NCBI GenBank assembly: GCA_031292455.1
Contig: JARLHC010000033.1
Location: 1-44,945, forward strand
Length of the DNA stretch: 44,945 nucleotides
Source: Ignavibacteriaceae bacterium
GTDB lineage: Bacteria > Bacteroidota > Ignavibacteria > Ignavibacteriales > Ignavibacteriaceae
Direction of reading: 5' to 3'
Numbering within the stretch: position 1 is the first letter of the stretch; the number at the start of each line of letters is the position of its first letter. The position numbers and the translations under genes are program-made. The notes beneath the pieces are model-generated. The model did no database searches. It worked only from the letters and a program-made list of their open reading frames with translations, and was not told the origin of the DNA. Shown here in pieces: positions 26,743 to 33,839 of the stretch.

Positions 26743-27156
26743 CTATTTAGTTATATGATCCGAAAAGAATATCTCTAATTTATTGACTAAATCATCTATA
26801 ACAATCGGTTTATTCAGAATGCCATCGCAATTGATCCATTCTTTTTCTTCTTCAGTAGAAGCACCGAACTTGAAGCCAGTAATATAAGTAGCCGACGTAA
26901 GGATAAATACGGGGATCTTTTTCCCATGCTCATCTTTTTTGATTTTATGTGCCAGAATGAACCCTGAATCGTGCTCTTCCATAATCAAGTCAAGTATTGC
27001 AGCATCGGGGAGTTCAAGCTTGAATACTTCCCAACCTTTTTTACTTCCTTCGGCAGTTACGACTTTGAACCCTTTGGATTCAAGAAGGATCTTATTCTGA
27101 TCGAGCAGATCCAGATCATCATCGACTAATAATATTTTCTTATCTACAGATATCAT
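26743..27156 (-). CDS. Stand-alone receiver, hydrogenase-operon type 2
   Basis: The 137-residue single receiver has acidic pocket D12-D14, acceptor D56 (AAILDLIMEEHDSGFILAHKI), T in ILTSAT and K in LNKPIV. It shares the long acidic loop after the acceptor (MEEHDSGFxLA) with the receiver at 24788, and the two are likely duplicates. It sits a single base after the sensory hydrogenase-kinase stop, so the two are the likeliest kinase/receiver pair in this operon. There is no DNA-binding output domain. Confidence 0.88.
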   Translation of the reverse strand: MISVDKKILLVDDDLDLLDQNKILLESKGFKVVTAEGSKKGWEVFKLELPDAAILDLIMEEHDSGFILAHKIKKDEHGKKIPVFILTSATYITGFKFGASTEEEKEWINCDGILNKPIVIDDLVNKLEIFFSDHITK

Positions 27157-27157
27157 T

Positions 27158-29164
27158 TTAATTTACCTTTATTTCAGAATTTATAAGCTGCTTGTTTATT
27201 ATTTTAGGCAGCTTAACCTTAAATGTTGTCCCTTTTCCAACTTCGCTTTGGAAATTTATAAATCCATTATGCATTTTAATTATGCCATAGGTGATAGCCA
27301 GGCCAAGACCCGTACCCTTGCCTATTTTTTTAGTAGTAAAGAAAGGAGTAAAGACCTTACTGAAGTTTTCTTTTTGAATTCCCTGACCGGTATCCCTTAT
27401 TTCAGTTACAAGATAATCTTCCTCCTCATACATTTTAAAGCTAAGTTGTTTTTCGGTACTTTCTTCCATAGACTCGCAAGCATTGTTGATGAGATTTATA
27501 AACACCTGCTGTATCTGGTCCTCATCGCCCTCAATAAAACAATCTTTAGTCAATTTATCAGATATTATTTCAATTTTACGATAGGCAGGGTTTAATTTAG
27601 CCGTCTTGACAATTTTAGCCAGCAGCTGGTTCATATTGATTTTGGCAATATTCAATTTTCCCTGGCGTGCAAAATTAAGTAGATTGGCGACAATATTTTT
27701 ACATCTATTAGCTTCTTCGAGAATAAGGGACAGATCTTCGGAATTCTGGTTATGATCTATTTTCTGTTCCAGTTCTTTTTTAAGCATAGATGTGTACAGA
27801 ATTATTGTACTTAAGGGGTTATTTATCTCGTGAGCAACACCGGCGGCAAGCTGACCTATAGAAGCAAGTTTTTCAGCAGACTGCAGTTGTTCCTGAGTAT
27901 CTTTGAGATCGTCATAAGCTTTGCCGAGTTTATCAATAAGATACGGGAGGCACATTTCTTTTTCTGCGAGATCTTTGGCTATAGCAATTGCATATTCCCT
28001 GCAGGTAGCGTAACCGCATGCACCGCAGTTTAATTCATCAGAGGAAGAAAATTTATTTGTTTCGGCAAGTATTTCCTTAATCTTTTCTTCCGGGGGGACC
28101 GGTTTTCTTTGATTCTTGTCAGAAAACTCTCTTGTTAAATCGAGATCCCTGCTGTTATAGATATTACTTTTCCAAAGCTGTTTATCGATGGAATGAACTT
28201 TCTGTTCAATATACTTAATTACTTTTTCCCTTTTTGAATAGTAGTTAAGGTCAGAAGCTATAGCGGGACCGCTAATGCACCCTTCGCAGAAAAGGATATC
28301 AACAAACTTAGCATTTATCTGATTGTCGTTAATTTCATCTATTATTTCAAGTACTTTCAGTTTCCCTTCTACAACAATAATTTCTTTTTCGAGAATATCT
28401 CCTGAAATATTAGCTGTTTTTAACATACCGCCAGCGAGGGAATAGGATTTTCCCATAAATGCATGTGGAGGATCAAATTCAGATTCTTCCAGATCATTAA
28501 GGTCAATATTTTCCTGCTCAAATATTTTTTTCAATTCAGAGAACGTAAGGACGGCATCGATTGCACCAGCCACTTCAGGATCGAGATATTCCTGTTTTTT
28601 AGCAACACAGGGGCCAATAAAAACGACTTTAAGATCTTCAACCGAATTAGCTTTAAGGTATTTTCCTATAGCAATCATAGGAGAGACTATTTTAGCCAAA
28701 TTGGGAACAAGATTGCCGCGATATTTTTCTATATAGTTTATAACGGCAGGGCAGCTAGAACTAATAATGGTCTGTTTATTTTCTGATTGGAATTCTTTAA
28801 GATACAATTCGCTTACCAAATCGGCACCGAATGCGGTTTCAACGACATAGTTGAATCCTAATTTTTTCAATGCAGTAGCGACTTTACCATAATTTTTGGG
28901 GAAGGAGGCAGCAAAAGAAGGAGCGACTACGGCTGCTACAGGATAGTTAGGGATGAGATTTTCGAATACATACTCAGAATTGCTAAATATTCTTTTGGCG
29001 TTCTGTGAGCAGACTTTTACGCAATGGCCGCAAACAATGCATCTTTCTGAAATAACCGCAGCCTGCCCATTGATCACTTTAATTGCCTGAGCCGGACATT
29101 CCCTTATGCAAGAATAGCATCTTTTACATTTATCAAAAATAGTGCTGACTATACTGTCATTCAT
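27158..29164 (-). CDS. Sensory [FeFe] hydrogenase fused to a histidine kinase (HydS-like)
   Basis: Domains in 668 residues: two [4Fe-4S] ferredoxin sites (C13-C23, C42-C52); an H-cluster domain with L1 SSSCPAV (C138), L2 IGPCVAKKQE (C186) and L3 LFCEGCISG (C293, C296); a FeS domain CGACGYATC...C (C380, C383, C388, C405); a coiled linker; HisKA with H445 (GVAHEINNPLST); an ATPase domain with N (NLINNACESM), G1 (EIRDTGQGI) and G2 (GKGTGLGLAITYG). All four H-cluster ligands are kept, but the proton-transfer Cys before the L1 ligand is Ser and L2 lacks the Met, as in low-activity group C/D sensory hydrogenases. It should sense H2 or redox state and phosphorylate receivers. It lies directly downstream of hydA2. 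Confidence 0.92.
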   Translation of the reverse strand: MNDSIVSTIFDKCKRCYSCIRECPAQAIKVINGQAAVISERCIVCGHCVKVCSQNAKRIFSNSEYVFENLIPNYPVAAVVAPSFAASFPKNYGKVATALKKLGFNYVVETAFGADLVSELYLKEFQSENKQTIISSSCPAVINYIEKYRGNLVPNLAKIVSPMIAIGKYLKANSVEDLKVVFIGPCVAKKQEYLDPEVAGAIDAVLTFSELKKIFEQENIDLNDLEESEFDPPHAFMGKSYSLAGGMLKTANISGDILEKEIIVVEGKLKVLEIIDEINDNQINAKFVDILFCEGCISGPAIASDLNYYSKREKVIKYIEQKVHSIDKQLWKSNIYNSRDLDLTREFSDKNQRKPVPPEEKIKEILAETNKFSSSDELNCGACGYATCREYAIAIAKDLAEKEMCLPYLIDKLGKAYDDLKDTQEQLQSAEKLASIGQLAAGVAHEINNPLSTIILYTSMLKKELEQKIDHNQNSEDLSLILEEANRCKNIVANLLNFARQGKLNIAKINMNQLLAKIVKTAKLNPAYRKIEIISDKLTKDCFIEGDEDQIQQVFINLINNACESMEESTEKQLSFKMYEEEDYLVTEIRDTGQGIQKENFSKVFTPFFTTKKIGKGTGLGLAITYGIIKMHNGFINFQSEVGKGTTFKVKLPKIINKQLINSEIKVN

Positions 29165-29193
29165 ATTTTTAGTTCAACGGCATAGCCATTGAT

Positions 29194-30921
29194 TTAATTT
29201 TTCAGGGTTTTTTTCCTGTTAACGTAATCAGTATGTAATATATCGTGAGCTTTATGAGAATTCGGTTCAATAAAATATTCTTTGTATAAAGCTTTAATAG
29301 ATTCATTCTCATATGATCTTCTAGATTTCATTTCCATATCAATCTGGTAGAGAGCTTTCATTCTCTTAACAACCTTTTCAGGAATCTGGTGTATAGGCTG
29401 ACCGCCTCCATTTATACATCCTCCGGGACAGGCCATAACTTCGATAAACTGATATTTAGATTTATTTTCTTTAATATCATCAATAACCTGACGGACATTT
29501 CCGATTCCATTAACGACTGCGATATTTAAAACAGTTCCATCGATATTGACGACAGCTTCTTTAAGGCCATCCAGTCCTCTAATACTTTCAAACTCAAGGT
29601 GTTCGAGATCCTTGCCTGTCATTTTATAATAGGCAGTTCTCAAAGCTGCTTCCATAACACCTCCGCTAGTTCCGAAGATAGCAGCAGCACCAGTAGATTC
29701 GCCGAGTGGGTTATCGAAAGTATCCTGAGGAAGTCCTTCAAAGTCGATACCTACCATTTTGAAGAACCTAACAAGTTCCCGTGTAGTAAGAACTGCGTCG
29801 ACATCCGGGTGAGTTTCTTCAGACAACTCGGCCCTGTTGGACTCATATTTCTTAACAGTACAAGGCATAATAGAAACAACGAAAATATCTTTAGGGTTTA
29901 TACCCATCTTCTTTGCGTAATAAGTTTTTAATACAGCGCCTTCCATTTCGTGCGGTGATTTGCAGGAGGAGAGGTAAGGGAGTATTTCAGGATAATTAGA
30001 CTCAGCAAATTTAATCCAGCCAGGGCAGCAACTTGTAAACATCGGAAGAGGGGCATTATTTTTAATTCTGCTAATAAGTTCAGCAGCTTCTTCCATTATA
30101 GTAAGATCTGCAGCAAAGTTAGTGTCGAAGACTTTTTTAAATCCCAGGCGTCTAAGTCCGGTAACGAGCTGGCCGGTAACATCGGTGCCAAGGGGGAAGT
30201 GATATTCTTCTCCGAGAGAAGCCCTAACTGCCGGGGCGACCTGAACGATGACGTATTTTGATTTATCCCTTAATGCATTTGAAACTTCTTTTAAAGTACT
30301 TTTTTCTCTTAAGGCAGCGGTAGGGCAAACGAGAATACACTGACCGCAGAGAATACAGTCACTAATATTAAGACCCTTATTGTATGGGGTAGTGACGATA
30401 CTAGCGAAGCCACGGTTAGTGAAGTCGATAGCGCCTACTTTTTGAATCTCATGGCATACCCTGACACATCTACCGCAGAGGATACATTTTGCAGGATCTC
30501 TTTCCATAGAAGCGCTTGAGATATCGATAGCGTGATCCTTAGTTTCGCCGACAAAGCGGTGTTCCCTAAGGCCGTATTTTTCAGAAAGATCCTGAAGCTC
30601 GCAGTTTTTATTTCTAACACAGATTAAGCAATCCTGCGGGTGATTTTCGACGAGCAATTCGACAATAGTTTTTCTTGCTCTTCTGACCCTAGGGGAATTA
30701 GTATCGACAACCATACCTTCGTAGATCGGGAAGGCGCAAGAAGGGACAAGTCCTCTCTGCCCTTCTACTTCGACGGAACAAATCCTGCACGCACCGGTAG
30801 GGATCAGATCTTTAAGATGGCAGAGAGTAGGGACGGAGATACCGACAGATTTTGCGGCATCGAGGATAGTCATTCCTTCTTCAGCATTTACTTTTATATT
30901 ATTTATAGTTAACTGGACCAT
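29194..30921 (-). CDS. hydA: NADH-linked [FeFe] hydrogenase catalytic subunit HydA (copy 2, canonical)
   Basis: The 575-residue form starts at ATG 30921, preceded by a good Shine-Dalgarno (GGAG, 7 bases); an upstream in-frame TTG (30936) is less likely. Domains: [2Fe-2S] (C34, C45, C48, C62), His-Cys3 site (H94, C98, C101, C107), two [4Fe-4S] sites (C146-C156, C189-C199), and an H-cluster domain with L1 TSCCPGW (C298, C299), L2 MPCTVKK (C354) and L3 MACPGGCINGGGQP (C498, C502). It is canonical throughout. It resembles copy 1 over its length but lacks the N-terminal extension. It is expected to be the H2-active subunit of the larger HydABC, 21 bp after hydB2. Confidence 0.94.
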   Translation of the reverse strand: MVQLTINNIKVNAEEGMTILDAAKSVGISVPTLCHLKDLIPTGACRICSVEVEGQRGLVPSCAFPIYEGMVVDTNSPRVRRARKTIVELLVENHPQDCLICVRNKNCELQDLSEKYGLREHRFVGETKDHAIDISSASMERDPAKCILCGRCVRVCHEIQKVGAIDFTNRGFASIVTTPYNKGLNISDCILCGQCILVCPTAALREKSTLKEVSNALRDKSKYVIVQVAPAVRASLGEEYHFPLGTDVTGQLVTGLRRLGFKKVFDTNFAADLTIMEEAAELISRIKNNAPLPMFTSCCPGWIKFAESNYPEILPYLSSCKSPHEMEGAVLKTYYAKKMGINPKDIFVVSIMPCTVKKYESNRAELSEETHPDVDAVLTTRELVRFFKMVGIDFEGLPQDTFDNPLGESTGAAAIFGTSGGVMEAALRTAYYKMTGKDLEHLEFESIRGLDGLKEAVVNIDGTVLNIAVVNGIGNVRQVIDDIKENKSKYQFIEVMACPGGCINGGGQPIHQIPEKVVKRMKALYQIDMEMKSRRSYENESIKALYKEYFIEPNSHKAHDILHTDYVNRKKTLKN

Positions 30922-30942
30922 TAAAGTCTCCAACAATCAAAT

Positions 30943-32928
30943 TTAATTAACGTTAATAGCCTGGAACCTGCAGGACTCTAAGCACATACCGCACTTAATA
31001 CATTTATCCTCAATGATATAATGGGCCTGGTTCTTTTCGCCCATAATTGCATCGGCAGCACATTTTCTAACACACACACCGCATCCAGTACAAATACTGT
31101 TGTCTATAGTATAGGTTAATAATTCTTTACAGACACCGGCCGGACATTCCCTATCGTACAAATGAGTTTCCCATTCATCTTTAAAATATCTCAGACCAGA
31201 CAGAACGGGATTAGGGGCTGATTGTCCTAATCCGCAGAGAGAAGTATCCCTGATTACATCGCCGAGACGTTTAAGATGGACAATACCTTTAAATCTCTGG
31301 AGTTGATCTTTTTTATTCTTAGTATTTTTATAGCTAACGGGGATACGTTCAATAATTTCGAGCATACGTTTAGTACCTTCCCTACAAGGAACGCACTTGC
31401 CGCAAGATTCGGTTTGAATAAAAGTAAGGAAGTATTTAGCGACATCGACCATACAGGTATCTTCATCCATAACAACGAAACCGCCCGATCCCATCATAGC
31501 GCCAACTTCTTTGAGGGATTGATAATCGACCTGAGTTTTCATAACGCTATCGGGGAGGCAACCGCCGGAAGGACCACCGATCTGAACGGCTTTGAACTGT
31601 TTATTAAATGGGATACCGCCACCGATCTTAAAGACGATATCTTCAAGAGTAGTGCCCATAGGGACTTCGACAAGTCCTGTGTTCTTTATCTTGCCGCTAA
31701 GTGCGAAGACTTTAGTTCCTTTAGAATTGGCGGTACCGATTGATGAGAACCATTCGGAGCCGCGATTGACAATTCCTGCAACATTAGCGAAAGTTTCGAC
31801 ATTATTTATGCAAGTAGGTTTACCAAATAAACCGGAGATACTGGGGAATGGGGGTCGAGGGCGAGGCATACCTCTTTTGCCTTCAATGGAGGCAATGAGA
31901 GCAGTTTCTTCGCCGCAGACAAAAGCGCCTGCACCTTTTTTAACTTTGAGATCAAAGCTAAAATCGCTATCGAGTATATTATTACCGAGGAGGCCATATT
32001 CTTTACATTGTTTAATTGTATTTTCTAATCTTTTAATTGCTAATGGATATTCTGCACGGCAGTAAACATATCCTTTAGAGGCGCCGATTGCGTAGGCGGC
32101 AATGAGCATACCTTCAACAACTCTGAAGGGATCGCTTTCCAGTACAGATCTATCCATAAAAGCACCAGGGTCACCTTCATCCGCGTTACAGATGAGGTAC
32201 TTCTGATCGGTTTTCATTTTGAAGGCAAGTTCCCATTTCTTACCTGTAGGGAAACCAGCTCCTCCCCTACCTTTCAAACCGCTATCAATGATGTTTTTAA
32301 TAACCTCTTCGGGTTTGAGGAGGCGGATAACTTTATCGAATCCTTTAAAGCCGCCATAAGCCAAATAAGTATCGATAGAATTCGGATTTATAACACCGCA
32401 ATTTTCGAGTACAATCTTAAGCTGATGTTTGAAGAAGGGGTCATCATTTATAGAATCGAGTTCTTCAGAAGGTTTACCATAGGTACCTAATAATTTTTCT
32501 TTAAAGATAGCTTTTTCGACAAGAGTTTTCTGAATAAACTTAGGGACAATTTTGGGAGTGATTTCGCAATAGGAAATTCTATCCTGTCCGGGTAATTTAA
32601 TATCGACAATTACTTCTTTAGCGCAATATCCAACGCAGCCGGTAACTTCAATATGGGCGGAGATATTGAATTTTTTGAGTTCAGCGATAATAGCGTCTTC
32701 AACTTTCTGAGCGCCAGCAGCCAAACCGCAGGTACCCATACCGATAAAGATAATAGGGACTTCATGTTCCAAGTATTTTAGTCTATTAGTTAGATTAGTA
32801 AACTTATCCTGGCAAGATTTATCATGATGGCACAATGGGCCTTCCGAGCAACATCTTACGAACAATTCGCAAGGTTTTTCGGGAGTATGCCAACATTCGT
32901 TACAGCATTTATCTAAAAAAGTTTTCAT
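30943..32928 (-). CDS. hydB: HydB/NuoF-type NADH-binding subunit (copy 2, extended, Cys-rich N-terminus)
   Basis: The 661-residue protein has four parts. Residues 1-40 are a Cys-rich extension with eight cysteines (C8, C9, C12, C20, C26, C27, C33, C39) and two His. Residues ~55-130 are a thioredoxin-like ferredoxin domain with an incomplete Cys set (GMGTCGLAAGA, then CVGYC). Residues ~190-560 are the NuoF core (GLKGRGGAGFPTGKKW, CNADEGDPGAFMDR, ESCGKCVPCREG). The C-terminus holds two [4Fe-4S] sites (CTGCGVCVRKC, CIKCGMCLESC). The core binds NADH and FMN; the extra clusters suggest a longer electron path, as in bifurcating HydABC. The N-terminal Cys block is not part of the textbook HydB. It overlaps hydC2 by 4 bases. 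Confidence 0.93.
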   Translation of the reverse strand: MKTFLDKCCNECWHTPEKPCELFVRCCSEGPLCHHDKSCQDKFTNLTNRLKYLEHEVPIIFIGMGTCGLAAGAQKVEDAIIAELKKFNISAHIEVTGCVGYCAKEVIVDIKLPGQDRISYCEITPKIVPKFIQKTLVEKAIFKEKLLGTYGKPSEELDSINDDPFFKHQLKIVLENCGVINPNSIDTYLAYGGFKGFDKVIRLLKPEEVIKNIIDSGLKGRGGAGFPTGKKWELAFKMKTDQKYLICNADEGDPGAFMDRSVLESDPFRVVEGMLIAAYAIGASKGYVYCRAEYPLAIKRLENTIKQCKEYGLLGNNILDSDFSFDLKVKKGAGAFVCGEETALIASIEGKRGMPRPRPPFPSISGLFGKPTCINNVETFANVAGIVNRGSEWFSSIGTANSKGTKVFALSGKIKNTGLVEVPMGTTLEDIVFKIGGGIPFNKQFKAVQIGGPSGGCLPDSVMKTQVDYQSLKEVGAMMGSGGFVVMDEDTCMVDVAKYFLTFIQTESCGKCVPCREGTKRMLEIIERIPVSYKNTKNKKDQLQRFKGIVHLKRLGDVIRDTSLCGLGQSAPNPVLSGLRYFKDEWETHLYDRECPAGVCKELLTYTIDNSICTGCGVCVRKCAADAIMGEKNQAHYIIEDKCIKCGMCLESCRFQAINVN

Positions 32929-33419
32929 ACCAAATTCTTTTCCGTTGTTGATTCAGCCTGTTTTGGTTTAGGCGAACCGGTAAATTTCTTTAATATAGTA
33001 GGGATTTCCTTAACAGTAAGTCTTCCGAAATATTCATCATTTATAGTGATAACGGGGGCGATACTGCATGCGCCGATACAGTTAACAACTTCAATAGAGA
33101 ATTTTTTATCGCGTGAAGTCTGGCCGGCTTTAATATTTAATGCACTTTCAACTGCATATAATACATTGGAGGAGTTTTTAACATGGCAGGCAGTTCCGCG
33201 GCAGACTTTGATTACATTTTCGCCGAGGGGAATTAACCTGAACTGATTATAAAAAGTTGCCACTCCATATACTCTACTAAGAGGAAGGCCGACATAATCG
33301 GCAATTTCCTGAAGTGCATCTTCGGGTAAATAGCCATAAATATTCTGGACATCCTGAAGGAGTGGAATTAAACTGCTTTTATCCTTAGGCGGATAATCTT
33401 GAAAAATTTGTGAGTGCAT
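32925..33419 (-). CDS. hydC: HydC/NuoE-type [2Fe-2S] subunit (copy 2)
   Basis: Thioredoxin-like [2Fe-2S] protein with cluster cysteines CRGTAC and CIGAC in the NuoE pattern and an N-terminal helical domain (QDVQNIYGYLPEDALQEIADYVGLP). I chose ATG 33419 (164 residues). The upstream in-frame TTG (33446) would lie above the transcription start predicted from the -24/-12 element at 33453-33468. An AAAGG lies 12 bases before the ATG. It is the first gene of the 11-gene hydrogenase operon and overlaps hydB2 by 4 bases. Confidence 0.92.
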   Translation of the reverse strand: MHSQIFQDYPPKDKSSLIPLLQDVQNIYGYLPEDALQEIADYVGLPLSRVYGVATFYNQFRLIPLGENVIKVCRGTACHVKNSSNVLYAVESALNIKAGQTSRDKKFSIEVVNCIGACSIAPVITINDEYFGRLTVKEIPTILKKFTGSPKPKQAESTTEKNLV

Positions 33420-33452
33420 CTTCGTAGTGACCTTTAATTTTCGCAATACATA

Positions 33453-33468
33453 AGCATATTAAGTGCCA
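33453..33468 (-). promoter_or_regulatory. Sigma-54-type (-24/-12) promoter for the hydrogenase operon
   Basis: On the minus strand the sequence TGGCACTTAATATGCT matches TGGCACG-N4-TTGCW at all key positions, with the invariant GG-N10-GC spacing. Predicted transcription starts near 33442, about 22 bases before the hydC2 ATG, which agrees with the start chosen for that gene. No sigma-54 activator gene is present in the window. Confidence 0.7.
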
Positions 33469-33774
33469 GAGTAAAAAGTAATGAATATTGCTTTAGGGCG
33501 ATTAAACATGATTATTGCTAAAATATGCTTGAACTTTTCTTAAATATTAGAAAACAGTATCCCAAAATAGAAATAGTTTAAGGGGTGATGATAATCACGT
33601 ACAAATATGTAATTTATTTGGCAGGATTCTTGATGGAGGGCAAAAGAATAGGGAGTGGACTAATAACTGTGGGTATTCTGCGAGTATTCTATGGGTATGA
33701 AGACCATAGCAGGATATAGGATGGAGCTTATGGAGGATATAATCATTTATATAAGAGGAAGGGATAAATAAAAA
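33469..33774. other. Upstream region of the hydrogenase operon; one doubtful small ORF
   Basis: This non-coding stretch would hold activator-binding sites for the sigma-54 promoter. An imperfect palindrome-rich, A+T-rich part lies near 33490-33560, but no clear enhancer pair stands out. A plus-strand ORF of 43 codons (33588-33719) follows AAGGGG very closely; I do not count it as a gene. Confidence 0.35.
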
Positions 33775-33812
33775 AGCCGTCCCCAAAACCAGCACATGGG
33801 ACGGCTCTTTTT
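33769..33812. terminator. Bidirectional intrinsic terminator after the pectin methylesterase gene
   Basis: A 9-bp perfect stem AGCCGTCCC/GGGACGGCT (33775-33783 and 33798-33806) with a 14-base loop is flanked by A5 on the left and CTTTTT on the right. It can therefore terminate transcription from both sides. It lies 28 bp past the esterase stop on the minus strand. Confidence 0.8.
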
Positions 33813-33839
33813 GCCATTGGTCTATTATGACGAGTATAT

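Noticed and set aside
31592-32065. Long plus-strand ORFs (up to 157 codons) inside hydB copy 2
   Set aside because: The antisense frame of a conserved NuoF-type gene stays open by chance, and it has no start context or family match.
33588-33719. Plus-strand ORF of 43 codons preceded by AAGGGG
   Set aside because: The spacing to the ATG is too short, the peptide has no recognisable feature, and no promoter is evident. It could be real but cannot be supported from sequence alone.
33595-33795. Minus-strand ORF of 66 codons between the hydrogenase operon and the esterase
   Set aside because: It begins inside the bidirectional terminator hairpin, has no ribosome binding site, and its translation resembles no protein family.
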